Source of the DNA: Undaria pinnatifida
Lineage: Eukaryota > Sar > Phaeophyceae > Laminariales > Alariaceae
Length of the DNA stretch: 64,000 nucleotides
NCBI GenBank assembly: GCA_012845835.1
Contig: JABAKD010000024.1
Location: 4,226,181 to 4,290,180, forward strand
Direction of reading: 5' to 3'
A program made the translations under genes and the position numbers. Of the stretch, positions 1 to 10,421 are shown one piece after another; position 1 is the stretch's first letter; each line of letters opens with the position of its first letter. The notes below the pieces were generated by a model. That model searched no databases and had not been told where the DNA came from. It saw only the letters and a list, made by a program, of their open reading frames with translations.

Positions 1-261
1 AAAAAAAATCAAACTCCTCTCCTGAAGAAACGGTAAGCGTCGTTGGGAGCGTCTCGCTAAAAGGTTTGTCGGGCTTCGAGAACAGCGGGCCCGATTCTCT
101 CGCTACCCGGGTCAACTGCGCCTGCGGACGTTCTGAAACCTCCTTTTTCGGTTTTCAGAATCAGTTCATTTTAAGAGATGGCCTAAGGCTTCTCCCTCAC
201 TACTTGTAGATGGTTACCCACAAACTGATTCGGCAGGATGTTAAAGTCCCCCCTGACGAAT
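1..261. other. Gene-free left edge
   Basis: No convincing coding exon. Short pieces resemble the M and F2 repeat families found elsewhere in the window (oligo-A runs, a phrase close to 'CTGATTCGG'), but they are too degraded to assign with confidence. Confidence 0.4.
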
Positions 262-488
262 GATTCTACGATATCCCCCCCCAAAAAAAAACAGCGGTTA
301 TCTTTAACGAACGTTTCATACATAGCTTCTTGACACGACAAGGGATGCTATGAAAAACATATCTTCATAAACTTTTTTGTGTGCATAAAGTACTATCAAA
401 CGATGACGTCGTGGGAGCGGTATTTTAGGAGATACGACTTGGAGCTGATTTCAAGAACAGGATATTTCATTAACGAAAAGTTGGGGGG
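262..488 (+). mobile_element. T1 inverted-repeat element, copy 1 (interrupted)
   Basis: Begins TGATTCTACGATATCCCCCC, shares the body phrase CGATGACGTCG with the other T1 copies at 1285 and 38205, and runs into a poly-G tract. A matching right end (GGGGGGCTACCGTGGAACGAC) is found only at about 1100–1140, so F5 appears to sit inside this copy, in its G-tract. Non-coding and MITE-like. Confidence 0.6.
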
Positions 489-1065
489 GGGGGGGTGTAC
501 TCAGTTTGTGCATGGCCGTAGCGGCATGGCCATAGACCCTCGCATCCCTGCTATGCCGGGACGGAGCACGTCGGGTTTTCACCGACCAGGCAGACATTGC
601 TTGCACCAAGCGCGAAGCGCCGTGAGGTGTTCGGCGAGTGGGATGAAGGGTGAACTGCATCCTTCCAAAAACCGCTCGTAAGACGGACTTCGGCCCCTTG
701 CGCCTACATTCTTGCACATGGATGACAGCGCCAGTGAGTTATACTTTGTTATCTGATGTGACCACTCCAGAGACAGCAATGGGTATTGCTATGTAACTGC
801 CTCGTAGGTGCCTTACCATGTTCACAATACGTGATGCGATCATTCCCCTTGTGCGGCAGTTAGAGTTCTCCACCCCGCACAATATGATCTAACGCGATAA
901 GCATCATGGTGACCACCAAAGCAATAAACACGGTACCCTGGTTGCCTAGCTCATGCAGTGGCTGGCATGCTTTACAGCGTCGTCGTCAACCAACGCCAAC
1001 CCCAACATACACATGATGGTTTAAAGCGTCGGTGCCAACCGAGGCCAACTATTATACATGCCTGG
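489..1065 (+). mobile_element. F5 repeat, long copy (~570 bp)
   Basis: Begins after a poly-G run with GTACTCAGTTTGTGCATGG and continues through a region found again in opposite orientation at 57828–58345. Shorter copies keep only the first ~220 bp (39473, 41067, 52745). This copy has an extra ~50 bp near its end, where a phrase around CAGCGTCG...CCAAC is duplicated. No long intact reading frame, so probably non-autonomous. Confidence 0.7.
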
Positions 1066-1145
1066 TACGTTTTAGGGACCTAAGTTGGGCGGGGGGGCGG
1101 GGGGGGGGGGCGGGGGGGGGGGGCTACCGTGGAACGACTCTGATG
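1066..1145 (+). mobile_element. T1 copy 1, right end with G-rich tract
   Basis: A run of G interrupted by single Cs followed by GGCTACCGTGGAACGACTC, matching the right inverted end of the T1 copies at 1530–1553 and 38436–38454. Read as the far half of the T1 copy split by the F5 element. Confidence 0.5.
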
Positions 1146-1284
1146 AACAATCGAGGTCATGGCCTAGGTAAGCATAGAAGGAAACATGATAAAAAACACC
1201 TTTTGTTTTAGTTCCCGACGAGCGTTTTTTGCTCCAAAAACAAAGACAAAAAAACGTGCTATCGTAGCACGCCTCAAAATTCTA
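1146..1284. repeat. Fragment of the M family
   Basis: Contains GGCCTAGGTAAGCAT, an oligo-A block and GTGCTATCGTAGCACGCCTC, the terminal phrase of M elements. Truncated; no internal 77-bp unit is visible. Confidence 0.45.
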
Positions 1285-1553
1285 GCTCTTGGAGTGATTC
1301 TACGATAGCCCCCCCCCCTTAGAAACCAACGATTTCCTTCAACGAACGTTTCATGGCTGCTCGACACGAGGAAGGATGCTGTGAAGAAATCATCCTGAAC
1401 TATTTCCCTGTTGGCAAAGATCTATCGAACGATGACGTCGGGGTGGCAACGGGCACCGTACTGCAGCAGATACGACCGGTATCATAGGAGCTGGTTTCAA
1501 AAGCCGGTGATTTCGTCAAAGAAAAGTTGGAGAGGCTACCGTACGAACGACTC
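1285..1553 (+). mobile_element. T1 inverted-repeat element, copy 2 (whole-looking)
   Basis: Left end GGAGTGATTCTACGATAGCC and right end GGCTACCGTACGAACGACTCC are imperfect inverted repeats of each other. The body includes CGATGACGTCG, as in copies at 262 and 38205. About 270 bp, non-coding, so a MITE-like element. The right end has diverged from the TIR more than the left. Confidence 0.65.
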
Positions 1554-1708
1554 CTTGGCGGTATATACAGTACCCCGATCCCTTTTCCCCGGATGGGGTA
1601 CGGAACTTCTCAAGTGGGGAACTTGAAAAAAAAAAAGGCCACCAGCACTGCCACCGTAGCGCGCGGGGCCCGTCCCGCACCTGGGTTTGGGTCAGCTTCG
1701 ACGCCACC

Positions 1709-1765
1709 ATGAGCGTGAGCGAGCCGGGTCGGCGGAGGTCCCGGGAAAGGCACGTCGGGTCCGCG
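1709..1765 (+). CDS. Candidate first coding exon (possible start of the PG-rich gene)
   Basis: An ATG lies in a near-ideal initiation context (GCCACCATGAGC) and opens 19 codons, MSVSEPGRRRSRERHVGSA, ending in phase 0 at a GTGAAG donor. The next phase-0 acceptor I find is at 9270, which would make this the start of the PG-rich protein gene with a 7.5-kb intron. The peptide is Arg/Ser-rich, as are later exons of that gene. The link is inference. If unspliced, the frame stops after 34 codons. Overlapping longer frames on both strands here are low-complexity and were not preferred. Confidence 0.3.
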
Positions 1766-2167
1766 GTGAAGACGCACGACTTTCCCTTGTTGAAGGAGAA
1801 AGACGTCGGGTGACTTTTTCGATCGCTTTCCGACGCACCGGTGTGGACTTTGCGGCGGTCGACGGCGTCACCGTCTTCGTCGTGGTTGTGTTCGGCACGA
1901 AAACGATCGAGATTATGTGTTTTTTCCGCAGCACGGTCATAATCCTTTCTTTTCGCGATGCTTTTCATGCCGTTGTCGCTGCCGCCGCCGCTGCCGCCGC
2001 CGTAGACCCCTGGCACTCGCCCCACCCCCCCGGGGTTGGAGGCAAGGGAGTGGTTGACATCGAATACGATCGGTTCAAAGTCCAGAAGGGAGAGAACAGC
2101 CGTAGGAAAAAACAGATGGTGCGATACCGATGTTTGCACGTCCGCCAGATACACCTGAAACACAGAA

Positions 2168-2250
2168 GGGGGGGAGGGAGGGAGGGAGGGAGGGAGGGAG
2201 GGAGGGAGGGAGGGAGGGAGGGAGGGAGGGAGGGAGGGAGGGAGGGAGGG
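2168..2250 (+). repeat. (GGGA)n microsatellite
   Basis: About 20 tandem GGGA/GGAG units. Apparent Gly-Arg-Glu or Leu-Pro-Pro-Ser frames across it are produced by the repeat. Confidence 0.95.
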
Positions 2251-2427
2251 TGCGAAATGAGGGGGAGAAGACGAGAGGCGTCAACAAAAATATATACCCC
2301 GCTGCTACAAGTATACCGGTACGTTTGTGTTGTCGCCATATATATATGCATACTTTGGCGGACGCATTAATTACTTCAGCTATGATATGTGCGTGTACCA
2401 CTGTTGGTTTGCTTTGATTTTATGTCC
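2251..2427. other. Gene-free spacer
   Basis: AT-leaning sequence with a short TA-rich stretch (TATATATATGCAT) leading into the CAA-tailed element. The last ~40 bp (GATATGTGCGTGTACCAC...) also precede the copy at 7494, so they may be its 5' part. Confidence 0.4.
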
Positions 2428-2529
2428 CTGGGGTATTCCTCCACTCCAGAGTGACTAGAGCCTGTCCTGTGACCACGGACTTGATTGTGCGAGTTAATGT
2501 GAGAACAACAACAACAACAACAACAACAT
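2428..2529 (+). mobile_element. CAA-tailed retroposon, copy 1
   Basis: Contains GGGGTATTCCTCCACTCCAG, a conserved ACCACGGACTTGATTGTG, and ends AGAACAACAACAAC. The same ~80-bp core followed by a CAA tail occurs at 4416, 7494 and, inverted, 45432. A 3'-anchored core plus simple-repeat tail is typical of a SINE or of the 3' end of a LINE. Confidence 0.65.
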
Positions 2530-3188
2530 AACATGTTCCGAAGCTCCTCCCTTGAGGAGCGTAAAAAAAAAACTACTCCCGCCTCTAGAGAAAAAAAAGA
2601 ATACGTGCTACAAGGTTCCCCTCCGGGACGTGGCTAGGGGAGTGGCACAAGGACATAAACATCGCCGTGTACAACGATGTTGAGTACCAGGTATACAGCA
2701 GTAGTAGCGTTCACCCGCAACACTGGAGCTGTAGTGTTGAGCAACGGAGTCGTAGAGGACATTGCAAGAGTTTGGTTCTCGGGGAGAGCTTGGATAGGAT
2801 GTGCCTGCATATGTTAAGTTGATGTGGATGTTAAAGAGGTGGCTGGCGGCGATAAATTCAAAATGGGTGCTGTAAGCACATGTGTTGAACATGAGGTTGA
2901 GATAGTGACCCACTGAGTCATAGAGTGTGTCGGGTTGTTCAGAGGTAGCAACATATTCGCTTTGAATTCCGCCAGAAACTATGTCGTTGAATGGCATGTC
3001 GAATAAGGGTATTGGATCATTACGTGCTATTAACGCCACTGCTTATGGTACCCCGATGTTGGCCATAGTCTATATCTTGATCTATACAAGCTTCGCCTAA
3101 AATAAGATCTGTGTACACTGCATGTGGAGACGAATGTTGGTTCTGACAATTTCCATGATCGGAAAAATCAACCGAAATGGGGTGTTTC
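2530..3188. other. Gene-free region
   Basis: No exon with both plausible splice sites was found. A 143-codon minus frame at 2608–3039 has no recognisable motif and no flanking coding evidence; I regard it as chance. Confidence 0.4.
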
Positions 3189-3215
3189 GTCCCGATCTCA
3201 GCCTGAGATCGGGAC
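3189..3215. repeat. Perfect 27-nt palindrome
   Basis: Two 13-nt arms, GTCCCGATCTCAG and its exact reverse complement, flank a single C. It could form a hairpin or cruciform. No adjoining gene explains it. Confidence 0.9.
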
Positions 3216-4415
3216 AAGGCATTTCTTCTCCAGATGTTGTCGCGAGGTCAGGCCGCAATTTGCCCCCGTGCACGCACACGCACAGAACAGCAGTAAGTCG
3301 CGAAGATGCGGCAGTCCCCTGGGCCATTAGCCGAGCAGCTGCGCTGCTTGACCCTCGCGTACTTCGATCGCCATGGTATGTAGTGTGTGGTGGCCCTGTG
3401 GCGTGTTTGTGTATGTGTTTTAGGTGTTCGAAATCGTACAACCACCTCCCTAAAAAATGCCGACGAATATAGTGAACATTGTTGTTAGCTTATGCATCTA
3501 GACTCGTTTTTACCATACACGCTGTTCGGAAATCTCATGTCGTTATCTTGATATTCAGGCTGCGAAACGAATGTCAGGAACATATACGTGACCTGGATCG
3601 GGGTGCCATAAACAATGGCCTATATTACCCACTAAACAAGCCCATGATTGATCATAGGGATACAACGCAAATATTTTCGACAACAATCAACCAATTTTTC
3701 AAGATTTTGGGTTATACAACTCCTTTGGGGCTACGGAGGGGAAAAAAAAGTACGAACATAAAACTGACGATTGCGCCATACTTCACAAACCCAGACTTGC
3801 CAAAAGATTATTAGCCGACGACGAGTTTACCTGTCTTACCCCAACGTAAGCACCTGTATAGGTAAGAGATACGCGCACAGCTCTCTGCACTGTGTTGCGT
3901 GCTCGTACCACGATAAGAACGAGTTTATGCTTTGTGCTATCGCTGTACATGGGCCCCACGAGGGCTAATACCTTAACAACTCGGAACCCGATTTTGGGGA
4001 CAAACCACTTGGACTTAGTATAGGGAGGGGTTTCGTGGCCCCAAAGGGGTTACGGCGCCCCATCAATAATTGGGGGGAAACAAAAACCAGCCAAAACATG
4101 CGACCTCTATAATAGCAGCATGCGTCGGTTTTATCCCTCCCTGCTGATCACGGACTTTCGTCCCTCGACGCCAAACAACACTGCGAAAAAACATATGGCT
4201 GGCTGGGTGAGCAACGACGCCACCGGTCTGACAAGACAACACACCCCGCGAAAAAAAAACACAGGCAAGAGTACCCGACACTCTTCCTTGTTGTGTGAAT
4301 CAATACAGGTGTCTTCGTACAATTAGGTGGATTCCGTGAAGAAGTTGAGCCTGTTTCTTCCCGGTAACTTCCTGTGATTTATGTGTGAACCACCTTGGGT
4401 TGTGTGTGTTTTTCC
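3216..4415. other. Gene-free region with an F6 fragment
   Basis: Holds an F6 repeat fragment around 3985–4060 (GGGACAAACCACTTGGACTT...AGTATAGGGAGGGG, then CCCCAAAGGGGTTA). No supported exon; open frames of 60–115 codons have no domain and no splice context. Confidence 0.4.
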
Positions 4416-4498
4416 CCAGGGTATTCCTCAGCTCCAGAGTGACTGGAGCCTGTCCTGTGACCACGGACTTGATTGTGCGAGTTAATATGAGAACAACA
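4416..4498 (+). mobile_element. CAA-tailed retroposon, copy 2
   Basis: Core matches copies at 2428 and 7494 (TATTCCTCAGCTCCAGAGTG, ACCACGGACTTGATTGTG) but the tail is reduced to AGAACAACAG, so it is an older or truncated copy. Confidence 0.65.
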
Positions 4499-5557
4499 GC
4501 TATTAACTAATGCACTGGGGCACCCGGTTTAAGAGCGTGCAACAACAACAAAAACGAATAAAAAAGGAGAGGTAAAACCCGCTTGTCACGCCTTGTGGCA
4601 CCTATGCTTATACTAAAAACCTACCTTGGTCCCTTGTTGCAAATGTTACCCAATCTGAGATGAGAGCGGTATGAAGGCAAGAGTGGTACCGCTTGCCTAT
4701 TATCAGCTGCCCTTAAATCGAGTACCCCACTGTGTGCTGCCGTGTTCTGGGCGTACGCTCGTGCGGTACTCGAACAAGTGCTGGTATACCTAATGCTTGT
4801 ACGTACAAGACCAAATAGTGCAGGCACCCCTTTCTATTTACAGCCAGTGGCGCACCCAGTTTAAGACCACTCCGTGACAAGACAATTTAGGTGGTCTTAT
4901 CTCTATTGTCGTCTTATTTTTTATTACTGCAAAAATCATCCCACACTAGTTCCAAGTAGTTTCTTCTTCGTGGCAAACCGATTTACCTGGTCTTATCTCT
5001 TGTATGGTCTTGAATCAGATGGTCTTAAAATGGATACACCACTGGTACAGTATAGGCCCGCCAATAAGAAGCTCCTATTGGAGTGAGCCTCAGCTTCTTA
5101 TTGTGATACCACCCTTGAACAACCCCGAGCATAGGCTATTGTATAGGATTTAGTGTCGCACTCCCCGCTGAGCACGAATTCTTACGAACCAAATTTCCTA
5201 CCGTCCGTCCAAGAAGTCAGCCTCTTTCTCCTCATTGGCACTTCTTTGTTCGCGGGCCGTTGCTGTATAGCGACAGAAGGAAAGGAAAACACTCCGTTGT
5301 TTAACATCGAGCGATCGTCAGCGTTTTTGTTTGACAACGCTACTGCTGTGATTATTAGTGGTGCCACAAAGCAAACCGGCAGGCGAGGCTGTGAGCCTCT
5401 ACTAACAGGTCATCGTCAGGTTTACTGGTGAAAAAAGAAGGCACCATACTGTATGAGCTCGAACTTTTTTCAAGTAGTGAGATCGGTATCAACATACATT
5501 TCACGTTCCCACGTTTTGTTTTTGGCGCATCTGAATTCGGCAACAACAGCAGTACCG
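4499..5557. other. Gene-free region with F6-like pieces
   Basis: Repeated short phrases such as GGTGGTCTTATCTCT / CCTGGTCTTATCTCT (4890–5000) and an F6-like piece at 4920–4985. No exon supported. Confidence 0.4.
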
Positions 5558-5840
5558 GACGCGTGCTGCGATACAAGGTGCACCCCTTTTTTTTCCGAGG
5601 TTCCTCAGTTTTGGGTGCTTTAAGACCCTCTCTCAAAAACTGATTTGGAGAAAAAATAAAACCGCCACCCCCGATAGAAATCCCATGCTGGCCTAGGTAC
5701 ACAACGAGAATCATGACAAAAAAAAAAAATGCCCATTTCCGACGATTTTGGGTCACTCGAAATGCCCATTTCCGACGATTTTGGGTCACTCGGAAAAAAA
5801 ATCAGACGAAAAGTGCTCGTACCTCTATCGTAGCATGCGT
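5558..5840 (+). mobile_element. M element, copy 1
   Basis: Left end GACGCGTGCTGCGATACAAGG and right end ACCTCTATCGTAGCATGCGT are imperfect inverted repeats. It carries a short internal duplication (5724–5800) of ATTTTGGGTCACTCG-type units in place of the longer 77-bp array of other copies. About 280 bp, non-coding. Confidence 0.65.
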
Positions 5841-6192
5841 TGCCGCCAAGAGTGGTGCCGTCGACATCCCCAAGCAGCGCTGTTCGCCATCCTGGCGCTC
5901 GCTGCTCGCGACTTACGGTCTGAGAGATCTGACCGAAGATGTCGCTCTGACACGCTCGAGGGATGCTCTCGCTTTTCGAGGGGCATTCTACAACTAACTG
6001 CGTGGTGAAGAACGAGCTACCCTTTTTTTCTATACAGTAGAGCTTGCGCTGCCGGGGTTGTAACGAGGACCAATGATAGGGACAGCTTACGCTATACCTA
6101 CAATGGGACTCGAAGGGTGCGCCAGCTAGCGTTGGGCTGCGAAAGCAACTGAGTTAAATCGACACACGACGCGTATGAAAATACGCGGAAGT
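5841..6192. other. Unassigned GC-rich stretch
   Basis: Open in plus frames for about 60 codons immediately right of the M element, but with no start in good context, no convincing donor and no recognisable motif. A coding exon cannot be excluded. Confidence 0.3.
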
Positions 6193-6235
6193 GTGGTGAG
6201 CTAAAGCTTTATTTTTCCCCATCCGCCGGAGGATG

Positions 6236-6263
<28 letters not shown>
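6193..6263 (+). mobile_element. Poly(A)-ended retroposon 3' fragment, copy 1
   Basis: GTGGTGAGCTAAAGC...CCGCCGGAGGATG followed by about 25 A. The same ~55 bp plus A-tail recurs almost identically at 38732, so this is a retroposed 3' end and the two copies are young or recently homogenised. Confidence 0.65.
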
Positions 6264-6266
<3 letters not shown>

Positions 6267-6289
6267 GAAAATCACACCTACCGGGTGGA

Positions 6290-6440
6290 GCTGTTGTGTG
6301 AGATCGAGGATTTCGTCGAACCTCATATTTGCAACCTGCGTGTTTTATTTCGATCGCGCGTGATACGGGGTGTGCATGCCCTCATGAAGGATGTGGGTCG
6401 GTAACTCGCCCGAGCATGAGTGCCAGGGTCAACAGGACAA
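6290..6440 (+). repeat. F3 interspersed repeat, copy 1
   Basis: GAGATCGAGGATTTCGTCG, then TTGCAACCTGCG, GATCGCGCGTGATAC and CAGGGTCAACAGG: the ordered phrases of the F3 family, seen also at 33350 and 33780 (inverted) and 63800. Confidence 0.6.
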
Positions 6441-7493
6441 GCTTTGCAAAGACGGCCTCTTATCCATCATCGCCAGAGAACACCCGACAGACGGCGGCAG
6501 AGGGTACGCACGAATCGACCAAAACAGGTAACAGCAGTAGCAGCCACCCAAAATGCAAGCGGACCTTCCCTAATGAGCACGGGCCCGCATTGCTCACCTC
6601 GAGGCAGAAGTACCCGTGGCCTCTCTCGGCACCAGCCCCACCCTCCACCATCGCTGTGTCCTGAGCCCTACGAGTACTAGACTGAAGGATCAGCAGATCA
6701 GCGGTAGACCAGCAGACCACCAGCAGAAAAGGATCCATGCGGCGCAATTCGTTCAAAAATGCGGCGGAATAACAATCCCCGTTTTCCATACTTTATCCTA
6801 GATGGTAAAATGGTAAATGTGGCCTAGTCTGAAATCTATTGGCGTACTGGTTTGACGGGCACAGAACTGGCAGCAAGCAGCAGTGTCGCATCAGGTATCA
6901 GGTAGCAGGTACCTGGTTGGTAGTCCACGGTCTTCAATCATCGGAACCAAGCAAAGCACAACTCACGGAATACGGAATGGCGATCTAACGTGTCGACGGT
7001 CAAGCACCGAAAGGCGCTCGGCGTCGGTATCTCGGCATGGACGACAAAGATGACGAGGTATGATGCAGCGTCGAAGTCGGAGGAATTGCCCGGTGTAGTG
7101 TTTTTATACTGCTGCAGCACCGTATGTAGCAGCAAAATTCCCTCACATATGTATGGCACCGGTTGGGTAGTGCTGATTGACCGCTACAGTGCCTGTGAAA
7201 TCGCTTGGCACAATTGAGAACAACCACTAGTGGCTGCATTCGGAATAGTACCGGTTCCCGCTATAGTGCCTGTATTTTCGGCTGGTACATACCGTACATG
7301 CCGACGCTATAGAGGAACAGTGCTCCGTGCAGTCGGTTTTTCCAGGCGCGAGTAGTGAGACGTATGCACCAGTATGGACCTGGCACATCGTAGGCTGACT
7401 CCCGATTTCACTTTGGACATGTTTCTGGCGGAGGCATGAAGTGCGTCAGCTGTGATATATGCGTGTACCACCTTCGGTTTGTTTGTGTTTTTT
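6441..7493. other. Gene-free region
   Basis: Opposing open frames of about 110 codons at 6329–6789 overlap each other and partly lie in the F3 repeat, so neither is accepted. From 6800 to 7440 nothing recognised beyond short repeats of a GGTACC-type phrase. Confidence 0.4.
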
Positions 7494-7604
7494 CCCTGGG
7501 GTATTCCTCAGCTCCAGAGTGACTGGAGCCTGTCCTGTGACCACGGACTTGATTATGCGAGTTAATGTGAGAACAACAACAACAACAACAACATCAACAA
7601 CCTG
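7494..7604 (+). mobile_element. CAA-tailed retroposon, copy 3
   Basis: The best-kept plus-strand copy: CTGGGGTATTCCTCAGC, ACCACGGACTTGATTATG, GTTAATGTGAGAACAACAAC and about eight further CAA units. Confidence 0.7.
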
Positions 7605-7769
7605 GCACTGCTGTTGGTATAATGCATCGGTCTCTAGCAGTGGGTCTCGGCACGTGGCGTGTATCAGCTCGTAGCTGGTGTATTGGATATGACGGATATG
7701 ACGTTATCCATCTTACTGTAAACTGCTGTGTAACATATCCAATATATTACTGACGACGGAGACTGCTGC

Positions 7770-8010
7770 TTGCAGGTGAACCACGCGCCTCTGCCCAAAG
7801 GTCTATTTTGTGGGTTCAATCCCCCCGAGTGAATACTCGTATCACATTCGAAGGGGCTTTTTCTTGCGTGCAAATTGGCGAGCGGAACGCGCGAGAGCAT
7901 GCGTTGTTCGCAAACTCGATGGAAATCGACGAGCCAAACATGCTGACAAAAAAAAACAGTGGCAACGCTGAAACCTATACGCGATAAAAATGAAGGCACG
8001 TACCGGAGGG
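7770..8010 (+). mobile_element. SINE-like element B, copy 1
   Basis: Contains TTGTGGGTTCAATCCCCCC, a pol III B-box-like phrase, then CCCGAGTGAATACTCGTAT, AAGGGGCTTTTTCTTGCG and CGCGATAAAAATGAAGGC. The same order appears inverted at 57420–57660. A tRNA-like head with a unique body points to a SINE. Confidence 0.5.
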
Positions 8011-8832
8011 GGGGAATGGTAGACCCCTATGACCGCCGCATGTCCAGAAGGTCGCTGAGGGTAAAGCCTGTCATACGAGTCGAGCCCTAAAGACGACTTG
8101 ATGGTACAAAGAAAAAAAATCAGAACTGTCATAGCCGGGGGTACAGGGTTATGATGGGTTCGTGCGATCCTTCGAGCGTGTCATCGCGGCTGAAAGAGTG
8201 GGCGGCAAAAAACAGGACGGTTTGGTAGAAAGATGGAAAAACGCCGTGTCGTTAAGTTCACCGTAAAAAAAAGAAGAAAATAAAACAGGCACATTTGTCA
8301 TTTTGCTCTGAAAGCATCTTGGCACCATCTAGCCGCACCAGCCGCCGATGTACAGTACACAACACCTGGTACAAGACCCCAACACACGTATTACTCGCCG
8401 AGGCTGGAGATCATCATATACAGCGGAAACCCCGACTTGACACCACCCGCGCCAAGCGCACTCGGGATTTAAGAGCGATCAAATCGGCATGGGCCCGCCA
8501 TATTACACGCCATATGTTTCCCACTGAGGGTAGAACAGCGCTTTGGAGTTAACAACGCCCGTTTCGATTTGTCACGGGGCGCTCTTAAATCGGGATACCC
8601 AACAATGCACGCTGTTACGGGGGGGAACATGGTAATCAGGATCAAAATCTGGTTGGTAAAAACAGTGGGAAAAGTTTAGGCTTTTGTGTATATCGTGGGT
8701 CCTGATTACTAGTATGGTCCTCCGTATTAACTGCTGAACAAAGGCTTCTTACGTACCAGGTAGTACCTGGTACTTTTTTTTGTTAGCAGGCGTCCTGTAC
8801 CAGTCGAGACACCCTGTCTAGGGTGTAGTTTT
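8011..8832. other. Gene-free region
   Basis: Oligo-A-rich, with several GGTACCAGGTACC-like short palindromic phrases near 8755–8775. No supported exon. Confidence 0.4.
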
Positions 8833-9121
8833 GACGCGTGCCACGATAGATAGGGGTGCACCACTTTTTTTTTCTAACACTACCCCTCAATTTGGGAGCT
8901 TAAAACATGTCCTTCTTAACCAAAAAAACTGGTTTTTGGAGGAAAAAAAATAATCCTGTCACATGCCGGATGAAAAAATCCCATGCTGGCCTTGGTACAC
9001 AACGAGCATCACGCAAAAAAACAAATGGCGTTTTTTTTCCGACGATTTTTTGGGGATAAGGAGCCCTGCCATTCAGAAACCATTTCAGACGAGAAGTGCT
9101 ACCTCTATCGTAGCAGGCGTC
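8833..9121 (+). mobile_element. M element, copy 2
   Basis: Left end GACGCGTGCCACGATAGATA and right end ACCTCTATCGTAGCAGGCGTC. Holds the family's inner phrases TACCCCTCAATTTGGGAGC and CATTCAGAAACCATTTCAGACG and only one 77-bp-type unit. About 289 bp. Confidence 0.7.
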
Positions 9122-9269
9122 TCTCGTGCCCGAGGTGTGTATTTTGTCGTTGCACCGCTCCACTCATATCTTCCAGTGCGCACTGTACATTAAGTTTTTT
9201 TGGTTCCCCGTGGGCCGCCTTCAGTCATTTCCTATCCGCCACCCCGCCCCCCCGCCCCCCGCACGGCAG

Positions 9270-9584
9270 ATATCATCCCTGGAATCGATGCTGCACAGAG
9301 CACAACATACCTTGGCGGCGCTTCTGGGAGGGACAGTCCATCCACGAGAGGCGACTGATCTCGAACACTCTCGTTCGCCACGCGACTGCCACGCGGATGA
9401 AGGGGAAGAGTCTAGTGCACAGGACAACAGCCACTCGCTATCGCTCGTAAATACGCGCGTGGTATCGCCCGTAGATGCGCGTGTCTGCTCAACGACAAGC
9501 TTGTCGTTAACTTCAAAGTGTCGGAAGCGATCGGAAGAGCCGCTCAGGAGCGTAGTCGGGGCTGCGTGGTCCTTGAGCCGTGCG
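9270..9584 (+). CDS. Candidate coding exon, PG-rich gene
   Basis: A 105-codon phase 0/0 block preceded by a C-rich tract ending in GGCAG and followed by a GTAAGA donor. It reads ISSLESMLHRAQHTLAALLG at the start and is Ser/Arg-rich after that, with no domain I recognise. Phase matches the exon at 10422 downstream and the candidate first exon at 1709 upstream. The minus strand is also open here for 131 codons with an ATG and a more balanced composition, so the strand is not certain; the plus-strand splice sites tipped the choice. Confidence 0.35.
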
Positions 9585-9935
9585 GTAAGAGTGCCGTAGA
9601 CCATACCAAATGCCATTGAGCCCCCTAAGCTTCGCCGAAATTCTCATCCTAGATCTCATAGCTGAAAGAGTACTTTGCATTTATTGTATAGAACTGATTG
9701 GATGCCTAAGAAAACGAGACTGGTTGATTTCCACATCCCAAGAATATAGACGATATCATGAGGTTAAGTAGTCGAACGCGATAGCAACCATTGGCTCATG
9801 ACTGCGCGGTGTAGAACCTCCAGCACATCGTTTTGGTGATCGGGTGATTACCCCGCCATTCCGATGCAAACTGCGTTGGAGTACATTCGGCTCAACGAAA
9901 GACCGATGCTGTCAGACCTTCTTCCCATCCCTTCC
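9585..9935. other. Intron-like spacer
   Basis: No repeats or exon recognised; read as intron between candidate exons at 9270 and 10422. Confidence 0.35.
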
Positions 9936-10376
9936 CTCCCTCCTTCCCTCCCTCCCTCCCTCCCTTCCTCCCTCCCTCCCTCCCTCCCTCCCTCCCTCCC
10001 TCCCTCCCTCCCTCCCTCCCTCCCTCCCTCCCTCTCTCCCTCCCTCCCTTCCTCCCTCCCTCCCTTCCTCCCTCCCTCCCTTCCTCCCTCCCTCCCTCCC
10101 TCCCTCCCTCCCTCCCTCCCTCCCTCCCTCCCTCCCTCCCTCCCTCCCTCCCTCCCTCCCTCCCTCCCTCCCTCCCTCCCTCCCTCCCTCCCTCCCTCCC
10201 TCCCTCCCTCCCTCCCTCCCTCCCTCCCTCCCTCCCTCCCTCCCTCCCTCCCTCCCTCCCTCCCTCCCTCCCTCCCTCCCTCCCTCCCTCCCTCCCTCCC
10301 TCCCTCCCTCCCTCCCTCCCTCCCTCCCTCCCTCCCTCCCTCCCTCCCCCCCTCCTTCCTTCCCTCCTTCCCTACG
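9936..10376 (+). repeat. (TCCC)n array, ~440 bp
   Basis: More than 100 TCCC units with a few TTCC or TCTC interruptions, mostly in the first 170 bp; the rest is close to pure, suggesting recent expansion. Leu-Pro-Pro-Ser and Gly-Arg-Glu frames here come from the repeat. It ends 45 bp before the acceptor of the exon at 10422. Confidence 0.97.
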
Positions 10377-10421
10377 GGAACGATTTCTTCCCGCTTGGGC
10401 CGCCACCGCTTGACAAAACAG

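Noticed and set aside
1516-2163. 215-codon minus and overlapping plus frames
   Set aside because: GC-rich shadows covering T1, a GCC run and the GGGA repeat; no motif.
6329-6789. Opposing ~110-codon frames
   Set aside because: Overlap each other and the F3 repeat; no domain or splice support.
9221-9616. 131-codon minus-strand frame with ATG (MAFGMVYGTLTARLKDH...)
   Set aside because: Protein-like, but overlaps the plus-strand candidate exon that has better splice sites and phase. Kept as an open alternative, not annotated.
9844-10413. Long Leu-Pro-Pro-Ser and Gly-Arg-Glu frames
   Set aside because: Entirely the (TCCC)n array; the same applies at 2130–2370 and 22333–22569.
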